DNA of 12,396 nt. Origin: Paludibacteraceae bacterium. GTDB lineage: Bacteria; Bacteroidota; Bacteroidia; Bacteroidales; Paludibacteraceae. Below the pieces are notes generated by a model, which did not search any database, was not told the origin of the DNA, and was given only the letters and a program-made list of their open reading frames with translations. The stretch lies in assembly GCA_018055865.1 (NCBI GenBank), contig JAGPGR010000027.1, positions 1 through 12,396 of the forward strand. Reading direction: 5' to 3'. This document shows, one piece after another, positions 1-6,359 of the stretch (positions are counted from its first letter, which is position 1; every line of letters begins with the position of its first letter). Both the position numbers and the translations under genes were made by a program.

Positions 1-812
1 GTATTGAGCAATGTGAGGCGGCCGATAATAATTTTGAAGGGATTATTTTTGGGTATCACACCGTTGTAATTTGGATATCGGCCTTCAACCTGACGGCAAA
101 CCATGGTGTAATTACTCAACTCAAAATATGCATTTTTCTCATCAAATTTTATTGCTACCGTACCGGATTCTTTGGGCAAAATATTGCGGAGCATGGTTGC
201 CGGTTTTTTAGGTAAAATAAAATTCAGCGCTTCGCCTTCGGCAACCGTAGCTGATTCATAGGCTGTTTTGAAGCGAACCAGCTTATGGGCATCAGTAGCC
301 ACAAGCGTAAGATCGCCCGAAATATCAAAATAAATACCATTCATTACCGGACGAAGTTCATCATCGGCCATGCAAAAAAATGTTTTAGAAATTCCGCTCA
401 ATAAATTTGGAACAGAAAGAGTAAGATGCTGCACGTTATCGCCCAACTGCGGCAGCTGAGGATACATATCGCCACTCTGACCTATAAAATTATACGTTCC
501 ATTGGCAGATGTGATGACCATGGCCAGTGTAGTATCGTCGATATGAAAAGTGAGCGGTAATTCTGAAAACTCACGTAAAGTATCTAATATCAACTTATTA
601 GCAACAGCTACAGTTCCACTTCCCTCTACGTCCTGGACTTCCATGGAAGTGATCATCGTGGTTTCAATATCTGATGCAGTCATAGTCAACGTATTTCCCT
701 GAAGACTCAGGAGAAAATTATCCAAAATCTGAAGCGAATTTTTGCTGTTTATTACACGGCTTATTGCTTGCAGGTGACTTAATAGCTCGGTACTCGATAC
801 AGTGAATTTCAT
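1..812 (-). CDS. dnaN: DNA polymerase III sliding clamp (beta subunit), 5' part
   Basis: The reading frame on the minus strand starts at the ATG at 812-810 (N-terminus MKFTVSSTELLSHL) and stays open to base 1, giving about 270 codons; the family is usually about 370 residues, so roughly the last 100 are outside the window. The ring-shaped clamp encircles DNA and tethers replicative polymerase and repair partners. Visible family signatures are the N-terminal domain with a segment like TASDIETT near residues 46-53, the middle-domain ATDAHKL motif, and the segment EGRYPNYNGVIP that leads into domain 3. No stop or frameshift is seen. It is transcribed away from hpt, with a good promoter candidate about 50 bp upstream of its ATG. 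Identification rests on motifs and overall similarity recalled from Bacteroidota clamps; it is very secure. The truncation is a window effect, not a biological one. Confidence 0.96.
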   Translation of the reverse strand, partial: MKFTVSSTELLSHLQAISRVINSKNSLQILDNFLLSLQGNTLTMTASDIETTMITSMEVQDVEGSGTVAVANKLILDTLREFSELPLTFHIDDTTLAMVITSANGTYNFIGQSGDMYPQLPQLGDNVQHLTLSVPNLLSGISKTFFCMADDELRPVMNGIYFDISGDLTLVATDAHKLVRFKTAYESATVAEGEALNFILPKKPATMLRNILPKESGTVAIKFDEKNAYFELSNYTMVCRQVEGRYPNYNGVIPKNNPFKIIIGRLTLLN

Positions 813-859
813 ATACTCTTTTTTATTTTACGTTTTAATTTGACAGGTAAATAATTTAG

Positions 860-890
860 CAAATATACAGATTATTTTTAATAAAAGAAA
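860..890 (-). promoter_or_regulatory. Candidate dnaN promoter (Bacteroidota type)
   Basis: On the minus strand, TATATTTG (867-860) matches the Bacteroidota -7 consensus TAnnTTTG exactly. TTTC (890-887), one base off the -33 TTTG element, lies 19 bp upstream. Transcription would start near 853, giving a leader of about 40 nt before the dnaN ATG. Position and spacing are read from sequence; activity is inferred. Confidence 0.55.
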
Positions 891-913
891 CAGAAGGATC
901 GTTTTTTATTCAT

Positions 914-945
914 TTTGCTTTTTTGAATAAGTGAGTTTATATTTT
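914..945 (+). promoter_or_regulatory. Candidate hpt promoter (Bacteroidota type)
   Basis: TTTG at 914-917 and TATATTTT at 938-945 are separated by 20 bp, fitting the TTTG / TAnnTTTG arrangement with one mismatch in the last base. The predicted start near 952 leaves a leader of about 70 nt to the hpt ATG. This leader is A/T-rich, with no convincing Shine-Dalgarno sequence, as is common in Bacteroidota. A second TAnnTTT-like site at 992-999 has no -33 element at a suitable distance. Confidence 0.45.
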
Positions 946-1022
946 CCGGTATTATTATCAAATAAGTTATGGAGGATTTGGATTTTTTTTATACTTTTAC
1001 GTTTAAATTTTTTTAAAACTAT

Positions 1023-1565
1023 ATGGATATGAGCATTATCACAATAAAAGACAAACAATTCCGTCTATCAATACAGGCTGAAATCATTCAGGAATCAGTA
1101 AAAAAAGTCGGAGAACAGATTAATCGGGAGATGGCAGATAAAAATCCAATGTTCATTTGTGTGCTCAACGGTTCATTTATGTTTGCCGGAGATTTGATGA
1201 AAACAGTAAATATACCCTGTGAAATAACCTTTATCAAACTTTCGTCCTACGAAGGGCTTTACAGTAAGGGATCGGTCAAAGAGGTACTCGGACTGAGTGA
1301 GAGCGTAGTAGGCCGAAATGTTGTGATAGTTGAAGATATAGTTGATACGGGCATCACGATGGAAAAAATCATCACATCCCTGGAATCAAAAGGTACCAAC
1401 AGCATAAAGATAGCCACTTTCTTACAAAAACCGGCTGCACTTCAGCGCGATATAAAGATAGACTACATCGCCATGAAAATTCCCAATGAATTTATAGTCG
1501 GATACGGACTTGATTACGACGGATACGGACGTAATCTGAAGGATATATACACTGTGGTTGATTAA
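1023..1565 (+). CDS. hpt: Hypoxanthine(-guanine) phosphoribosyltransferase
   Basis: This 180-residue cytosolic enzyme transfers the phosphoribosyl group of PRPP to hypoxanthine (and usually guanine), forming IMP or GMP in purine salvage. The type I phosphoribosyltransferase signature is clear: VVIVEDIVDTGITM at about 100-113 holds the Glu-Asp pair E104/D105 that contacts ribose and the catalytic-loop D108. LNGSFMF (48-54) forms the pyrophosphate loop, SSYEG (74-78) the flexible loop, LQKP (K136) the base contact, and the segment ending VGYGLDYDGYGRN (159-171) completes the purine pocket. Length is normal. The first ATG (1023) is followed two codons later by another (1029); the shorter 178-residue form fits recalled Bacteroidales homologues about equally well, so the start is uncertain by two residues. 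It lies 125 bp upstream of adk in the same direction. The gap holds only a weak -7-like TATGTTTA (1642-1649) without a matching -33, so co-transcription is likely but unproven. Confidence 0.96.
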   Translation: MDMSIITIKDKQFRLSIQAEIIQESVKKVGEQINREMADKNPMFICVLNGSFMFAGDLMKTVNIPCEITFIKLSSYEGLYSKGSVKEVLGLSESVVGRNVVIVEDIVDTGITMEKIITSLESKGTNSIKIATFLQKPAALQRDIKIDYIAMKIPNEFIVGYGLDYDGYGRNLKDIYTVVD

Positions 1566-1690
1566 TTCCATTTCAAAAAAAAGTTCAATATTTTTTTAAT
1601 CTGTGGATTGAAAAATAAGTCCGAAAAACAAATCCTTACATTATGTTTATAATTAACCTTTTTCTTCAACGATAAAAAAACAAAACCATC

Positions 1691-2269
1691 ATGTTGAACC
1701 TAATTATTTGCGGCGCTCCGGGGAGCGGTAAAGGCACTCAGAGCGATTTAATTATTAAAAAATACAATCTTCAGCATTTTTCTACCGGCGATATTCTCCG
1801 GAAAGAAATAGCCGAAGAAACAGAACTGGGCAAATACGCCCATGAATTTATTGCTAACGGACAATTGGTGCCGGATGGCGTGATTATTGACATGATAGCA
1901 GGTAAGATTGACAAATTGAATAAAAGTGAAATCAGCGGAATGATTTTCGACGGCTTTCCACGTACGGTAGCGCAGGCTGTTGCATTGGAAGAACTTTTCG
2001 AAAAACGGAGTCTGAAAACGGACGTTTTGGTAGATCTGGTGGTGGATGAGCAGGAATTAATTGACCGGTTATTATTGCGGGGTCAAACCTCCGGCCGGAC
2101 AGACGACAACCTCGAAACCATCAGAAAAAGGCTGGAAGTGTATCACAGCCAAACCAAACCGGTAACCGAATATTACAAAAAGCTAGGTAAATATGTATCT
2201 GTATATGGAATGGGAAGTATCAATGAGATTTTCGGAAGAATTGCAGATGCCATTGATGGGATAAAATAA
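1691..2269 (+). CDS. adk: Adenylate kinase, short-LID type
   Basis: Adenylate kinase interconverts ATP + AMP and 2 ADP in the cytosol. The 192-residue product has the P-loop GAPGSGKGT (8-16), the AMP-binding STGD (31-34) followed by R37, the DGFPRT motif (87-92) with Q95, and a short LID around R130-GRTDD (135-139). It is followed by the arginine-rich RKRLEVYHSQTKP segment (145-157). The long LID with its four zinc cysteines, found in many Gram-positive enzymes, is absent, so this is the short form of about 190 residues usual in Bacteroidota. The ATG at 1691 places the P-loop at the normal distance from the N-terminus and no earlier in-frame start is attractive. The gene ends seven bases before a strong hairpin, so it is probably the last well-expressed gene of an hpt-adk unit, with obgE receiving read-through. 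Confidence 0.97.
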   Translation: MLNLIICGAPGSGKGTQSDLIIKKYNLQHFSTGDILRKEIAEETELGKYAHEFIANGQLVPDGVIIDMIAGKIDKLNKSEISGMIFDGFPRTVAQAVALEELFEKRSLKTDVLVDLVVDEQELIDRLLLRGQTSGRTDDNLETIRKRLEVYHSQTKPVTEYYKKLGKYVSVYGMGSINEIFGRIADAIDGIK

Positions 2270-2276
2270 ACATCAT

Positions 2277-2313
2277 AAATCCATTGGCAATCATTTCCCA
2301 ATGGATTTTTTTT
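2277..2313 (+). terminator. Intrinsic terminator after adk
   Basis: A perfect 11-bp inverted repeat, AAATCCATTGG (2277-2287) and CCAATGGATTT (2298-2308), encloses a 10-nt loop and runs into an unbroken T tract ending at 2313. This is the standard layout of a factor-independent terminator. It lies just after the adk stop and only 28 bp before the obgE ATG. Confidence 0.85.
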
Positions 2314-2341
2314 GAAAAAACAAAAAAAATAAAAGATAAAA

Positions 2342-3493
2342 ATGGGTATAGGATCAAATTTTGTTGATTATGTAAAAATTATTGGCCGTTCGGGAAAAGG
2401 CGGTGCAGGTTCAACTCATTTTCACCGCGAAAAGTACATTCCGAAAGGAGGTCCAGACGGTGGAGACGGTGGACGAGGCGGACACGTTATACTTCGCGGA
2501 AATAAAAACCTGTGGACGCTTATCCACCTCAAATATGCCCGTCACATATACGCCGGAGATGGTGGAGATGGCAGCCGAAGCCGCAGTTTCGGCAAAGATG
2601 GCAAAGATCAGTTGATTGAAGTGCCGATCGGAACGGTGGTTTACGATGGTGAAACCGGAGAATTTCTCTGTGATGTGAAGGAAGATGGTCAAAAAGTAAT
2701 TTTGCTGAAAGGCGGGCGAGGAGGACAAGGCAACTGGCATTTCCGTACGGCTACCAATCAGGCTCCCCGATATTCGCAACCGGGAGAACCCCGCATAGAA
2801 AAAACCCTTATTCTGCAACTCAAAATTCTGGCTGACGTGGGATTAGTTGGGTTTCCCAATGCCGGAAAGTCTACGCTGCTTTCTGTTGTTTCGGCTGCAA
2901 AACCCGAAATAGCCGACTATCCTTTCACTACCCTGGTGCCAAATCTGGGCATAGTACGTTATCACGAAAATCAATCGTTCGTAATGGCAGATATTCCCGG
3001 AATTATTGAGGGGGCAGCAGAAGGAAAAGGATTGGGCTTGAGGTTTTTAAGACACATAGAGCGTAATTCTATTCTCCTGTTTATGATTCCGGCCGACAGC
3101 AAAAATATCAAAAACGAATTCAACATCCTGCTAAACGAATTACAAAAATACAATCCGGAATTGATTGACAAACAGCGGGTTCTGGCTATTTCAAAATGCG
3201 ATATGCTGGATGAGGAGATGATAGGGCAAATGAAGAATGAGTTGCCCGAAGACGTGCGAAGTGTATTTATTTCGTCGGTAAGCGGAATGGGAATTGATGA
3301 ACTGAAAGATATCCTGTGGGAAGAACTGAACAAAGATACGAACAAAGTGGTAGAATGGGTGCATCGTCCGGTAGAATTGAGAAGCAACGAGGAGGAAGAG
3401 GATTTAGAAGAGACAGACAACGAAGAGGAAACGGACGATGATGACGATTTGAGTAAATACAAAGGAATCGGATGGGATGAACAAGACAGCTGA
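2342..3493 (+). CDS. obgE: Obg-family GTPase (ribosome assembly)
   Basis: This 383-residue protein is an Obg/CgtA GTPase, a family that acts in late 50S ribosomal subunit maturation and in stress and cell-cycle control, with slow GTP turnover. The glycine-rich Obg fold fills about residues 1-160 (for example [12 protein letters not shown], 36-47). The G domain follows: G1 GFPNAGKST (170-178), switch region with FTTLVPN just after it, G3 DIPG (217-220), G4 SKCD (284-287) in place of the usual NKxD, and G5 SSVSG (311-315). The C-terminus is not an OCT domain but a strongly acidic stretch of Glu and Asp at about 349-372. This is usual for Bacteroidota as far as I recall. The start ATG at 2342 lies behind an A-rich leader with no clear ribosome site. 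No promoter is visible between the adk terminator and this ATG. The last 17 bases overlap pgeF, suggesting translational coupling. Confidence 0.96.
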   Translation: MGIGSNFVDYVKIIGRSGKGGAGSTHFHREKYIPKGGPDGGDGGRGGHVILRGNKNLWTLIHLKYARHIYAGDGGDGSRSRSFGKDGKDQLIEVPIGTVVYDGETGEFLCDVKEDGQKVILLKGGRGGQGNWHFRTATNQAPRYSQPGEPRIEKTLILQLKILADVGLVGFPNAGKSTLLSVVSAAKPEIADYPFTTLVPNLGIVRYHENQSFVMADIPGIIEGAAEGKGLGLRFLRHIERNSILLFMIPADSKNIKNEFNILLNELQKYNPELIDKQRVLAISKCDMLDEEMIGQMKNELPEDVRSVFISSVSGMGIDELKDILWEELNKDTNKVVEWVHRPVELRSNEEEEDLEETDNEEETDDDDDLSKYKGIGWDEQDS

Positions 3494-4292
3494 TAATCAG
3501 GATATTAAACTGATAAGCTACCCCGTATTGAATCAATTCGATGAAATTCTGAATTTCACCACTACCCGCACAGGTGGGGTAAGTGCTGGTAGTTATGGTA
3601 CCTTCAATCTGAGTTCAAACTCGGGCGATGACTTAAAAAAAGTAATTACCAACCGTGAAATTCTCCTTGAAAAGACCAAAATTGCAAAAGACCGGATGAT
3701 TCTGCCTTTTCAAACTCACAGCTACTCAGTGCTTTTGATTGATGAAGATTTTCTTGCGTCGGATTTGCTTCGGCAAAATGAGAAGTTGAACGGGGTGGAT
3801 GCCCTGATTACCAATATTCCCGGCGTTTGCATTGCCGTATCTACTGCCGACTGTGTTCCGGTTTTACTGTACGACCCTGTCAATAAGGCAATTGCATCAG
3901 TTCACGCCGGATGGAAGGGAACCTGTACGCGTATTGCTACGCATACCGTGAATCTGATGAAAGAAGCGTTTGGTACCAATCCGAAAGACCTTGTGGCGAC
4001 CATTGGACCGTCCATTTCGCCTGACGTGTACGAAGTAGGAGCTGAACTGATTGATGCATTTGTTCATGCCGGATTTGATGTGAAAAAAATCTTTGCCCAA
4101 AGGAAGGGTAAAATTTACCTGAACTTATGGCGGGCTAACAAAGATATTTTGCTCGACAATGGCGTGGATGAATCCAACATCGAAGTTTCCGGACTCTGTA
4201 CGTATTCAGAACCCGATATGTTTTTCTCTGCCAGACGATCAGGCATCAATTCCGGCAGGATGCTCACAGGTATAATGCTCAGGGAGCATTAG
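3477..4292 (+). CDS. pgeF: PgeF/YfiH-family purine nucleoside phosphorylase (laccase-domain protein)
   Basis: The 271-residue product belongs to the YfiH/LACC1 (DUF152) family. Members carry out metal-dependent phosphorolysis of adenosine, inosine or methylthioadenosine and adenosine deamination. The E. coli member is also linked to removing wrongly built peptidoglycan precursors, hence 'peptidoglycan editing factor'. The three family metal/catalytic residues are present: H81 in QTHS, C126 in TADC, and H143 in VHAGWKGT. Other family signatures are TRTGGVS (30-36), [12 protein letters not shown] and the C-terminal [14 protein letters not shown]. Length is typical. The ATG lies inside the end of obgE (17-nt overlap), so the two are probably translated together. 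Its TAG overlaps the stop codon of the convergent xseB by four bases. The family assignment is secure. Which reaction matters in the cell is inferred; hypoxanthine released by it could feed Hpt encoded just upstream. Confidence 0.93.
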   Translation: MNKTADNQDIKLISYPVLNQFDEILNFTTTRTGGVSAGSYGTFNLSSNSGDDLKKVITNREILLEKTKIAKDRMILPFQTHSYSVLLIDEDFLASDLLRQNEKLNGVDALITNIPGVCIAVSTADCVPVLLYDPVNKAIASVHAGWKGTCTRIATHTVNLMKEAFGTNPKDLVATIGPSISPDVYEVGAELIDAFVHAGFDVKKIFAQRKGKIYLNLWRANKDILLDNGVDESNIEVSGLCTYSEPDMFFSARRSGINSGRMLTGIMLREH

Positions 4293-4486
4293 TCCAAACT
4301 CTCCAGAATCTTTTCCAGTTCGCTGTCAATTTCATGAAGTTGCTTTTTGCAGGTCTCTAACAGAACGGCTGCACGCTTCACCTTTTCAGAAATCAATTCC
4401 AGATTTATCTCAGAATTACTGTCGATTTCTGCGAGAATTTTCTCCAGTTCGGATACTGATTCGCTGTATGTTTGTTTTTTGGCCAT
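4289..4486 (-). CDS. xseB: Exodeoxyribonuclease VII small subunit
   Basis: This small helical protein is the XseB partner of XseA. Several XseB copies bind XseA to form exonuclease VII, which degrades single-stranded DNA in repair and recombination. The family pattern is visible from YSESVSELEKIL through LELISEKVKRAA to the closing helix with repeated Glu/Lys. I chose the ATG at 4486-4484 (65 residues, beginning MAKKQTYSES) because XseB proteins normally begin a few residues before the YxE motif. It leaves a 10-nt gap after the clcA stop. An upstream in-frame ATG at 4504 adds six residues (MNNIKI) and overlaps clcA by eight bases, so it is possible. xseA is not adjacent: the upstream gene is a chloride channel. 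The TAA (4291-4289) overlaps the pgeF stop on the opposite strand. Confidence 0.88.
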   Translation of the reverse strand: MAKKQTYSESVSELEKILAEIDSNSEINLELISEKVKRAAVLLETCKKQLHEIDSELEKILESLD

Positions 4487-4496
4487 AATTTTAATG

Positions 4497-6275
4497 TTAT
4501 TCATCCGAAAAATGTACTAAAACATGTCGGTATGAGTTGAAAATTTTTGATTTTGAAACAAATCCAAGGTATCTTTTTTCCAAATCAACTACCGGAAGAT
4601 TCCACGCACCGGTATCTTCAAAAATCTGCATCACCTTTTCCATCGGCAAATCGACCCCAATGGTGGCTGGTGGTGAAATCATCAATTGCCGGACAGTAAA
4701 TCTTTCGTAAAGATCAGGCCTGAACATGATGTTGCGCACCTCGTCGAGCAGCACTATGCCCAAAAACTTTTTGCTGTGAGGATCGACAACAGGAAAAACG
4801 TTTCGACTTGATTTTGAAATAATCTTAACCAATTCACCTAAGTTCATTTGAGGACTCACGACGGAAAGATCTGTTTCAATCACATTCTCCATTCTCAATA
4901 ACGTAAGCACAGCCCTGTCCTTGTGATGAGTAATCAATTCCCCTTTTTGGGCCAAACGCATGGCATAGAGACTGTGAGGTTCAAAAAGTATGATTGTCAT
5001 GTAGGAAATAGTAGAAACAATCATTAATGTCATAAACAGATTATAACTTCCGGTAAGTTCGGCTATCAGGAATATTCCGGTAAGCGGTGCATGCATGACA
5101 CCCGACATTACACCCGACATGCCCGCCAGCGCAAAGTTGGACGTGGGAGCGGCAATGCCCACCTGCCCCATGATTGTGGCCACAACAAATCCTGAAATAC
5201 ATCCGACAAATAGCGACGGAGCAAATATCCCTCCTACTCCGCCCGGACTTGTGGTAGCCGTAGAAGCAAATATCTTAAAAATAACGATTAATACAAGGTA
5301 AACGACCAGTACCCATATACTTCCTCCCAAATGCTGAAAAAAACTGGTTTGAAGTACGTTTGAAGAATTGCCGTTCAGGAGCGCTTCAATGGTGTTGTAA
5401 CCTTCGCCGTACAGTGGCGGAAAAACAAAAATCAGAACTCCTAATGCAATTCCACCTATTAACAATTTAATTACAGGTGATTGGACTTTACGGAATGAAA
5501 CTTCCAGAAAATTCATTCCCCTGGTAAAATACAACGACACAAATCCGCAAATGACACCCAAAGCAATGAGTTGAGGAATGCGCGCTACCGAAAAAGGTTC
5601 GTAGCTGGTAAACTGAAACATGAAACTGCTTCCGGTAAGAAAATAGGTGAGCGAAGTAGCGGTTACCGACGAAATGAGAAGAGGAACGACGGAAGTCATG
5701 GTCATATCGAGCATCAGCACTTCGAGCGTGAAAACCAGACCGGCTATCGGTGCCTTGAAGATGCCTCCGATTGCTCCTGCTGCGCCACATCCAATGAGCA
5801 GAAGCATTGTTTTCTGATCCATTTTGAAAAACTTGCCCAGGTTGGAACCGATGGCCGATCCGGTAAATACAATAGGTGCCTCAGCTCCTACCGAGCCACC
5901 AAACCCAATGGTGACGGCGCTACTCACGATCGAAGTCCAGGTATTGTGAAGTTTGATGATGGATTTTCGTTGCGAAATGGCATACAAAATCCGTGTAACC
6001 CCGTGGCTGATATCATCTTTTACAACAAATCTGACGAATAAAAAAGAGAGAGTTATACCAATAAACGGAAAAACGAGATACCAAAAATTCACTTCATCCG
6101 GATTGAAGCTATGGGTAAGCAGATTTTGGATAAGATGAATGGCCGATTTGAGAATAAATGCTGCCAATGAGGCAAAAATGCCGACAAAAAAACTTAAGAT
6201 TAGAATAAAATTCCGTTGCTTGATGTTTTTCTCACGCCAAGCAATCATCTTCAGATACCAGGGTTTATCTACCAT
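4497..6275 (-). CDS. clcA: CLC chloride channel/transporter with C-terminal CBS pair
   Basis: A 592-residue integral inner-membrane protein of the CLC family, which moves Cl- or similar anions as a channel or as an anion/proton exchanger. About residues 22-445 form the hydrophobic CLC core. Recognisable elements are GSVGAEAPIV (127-136), whose E132 matches the gating glutamate (E148 of E. coli ClcA), KAPIAGLVFTLEV (174-186), and SPGGVGGIFAPS (343-354). Y437 near the core end resembles the central tyrosine Y445. At the position of the internal proton glutamate (E203 in E. coli) I read V186. The canonical GSGIP loop is replaced by SHGVT (90-94). Residues of about 465-590 are two CBS domains, often nucleotide-binding regulatory modules. 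The gene follows the sugar transferase by 84 bp and precedes xseB by 10 bp. A promoter candidate directly upstream suggests it can be expressed independently. Confidence 0.93.
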   Translation of the reverse strand: MVDKPWYLKMIAWREKNIKQRNFILILSFFVGIFASLAAFILKSAIHLIQNLLTHSFNPDEVNFWYLVFPFIGITLSFLFVRFVVKDDISHGVTRILYAISQRKSIIKLHNTWTSIVSSAVTIGFGGSVGAEAPIVFTGSAIGSNLGKFFKMDQKTMLLLIGCGAAGAIGGIFKAPIAGLVFTLEVLMLDMTMTSVVPLLISSVTATSLTYFLTGSSFMFQFTSYEPFSVARIPQLIALGVICGFVSLYFTRGMNFLEVSFRKVQSPVIKLLIGGIALGVLIFVFPPLYGEGYNTIEALLNGNSSNVLQTSFFQHLGGSIWVLVVYLVLIVIFKIFASTATTSPGGVGGIFAPSLFVGCISGFVVATIMGQVGIAAPTSNFALAGMSGVMSGVMHAPLTGIFLIAELTGSYNLFMTLMIVSTISYMTIILFEPHSLYAMRLAQKGELITHHKDRAVLTLLRMENVIETDLSVVSPQMNLGELVKIISKSSRNVFPVVDPHSKKFLGIVLLDEVRNIMFRPDLYERFTVRQLMISPPATIGVDLPMEKVMQIFEDTGAWNLPVVDLEKRYLGFVSKSKIFNSYRHVLVHFSDE

Positions 6276-6299
6276 TTCAGTTCATTTTTCTAAAAAAAG

Positions 6300-6332
6300 C
6301 AAAGATAATGGTTTTTTATTTTGAAAGGGAAA
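6300..6332 (-). promoter_or_regulatory. Candidate internal promoter for clcA-xseB
   Basis: On the minus strand TATCTTTG (6307-6300) fits TAnnTTTG exactly, with TTTC (6332-6329) 21 bp upstream as a one-mismatch -33 element. The start would fall near 6293, giving a leader of less than 20 nt. The site lies in the 84-bp gap behind the sugar transferase, one of the few real gaps in this leftward run. Confidence 0.4.
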
Positions 6333-6359
6333 GTTTCGACAGGAAAAGTGAATGAATTA

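Noticed and set aside
813..1022. Possible replication origin beside dnaN
   Set aside because: dnaN is often near the origin in other phyla, but dnaA is not adjacent here and no DnaA-box cluster was seen.
1592..1615. A/T-rich hairpin after hpt (10-bp stem with one G-T pair, loop TGTG)
   Set aside because: No T tract follows the stem on the plus strand, so it does not fit a terminator; the stem is nearly all A-T and may be chance.
2971..3462. 163-codon Ser-rich open frame on the minus strand
   Set aside because: It is the complement of obgE; the Ser runs are the reverse reading of the Glu/Asp codons of the acidic tail.
5571..6041. 156-codon open frame on the plus strand
   Set aside because: It lies fully antisense to the well-supported clcA gene. 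Its translation is rich in Arg, His, Cys and Ser in no recognisable pattern, as expected of a shadow frame.
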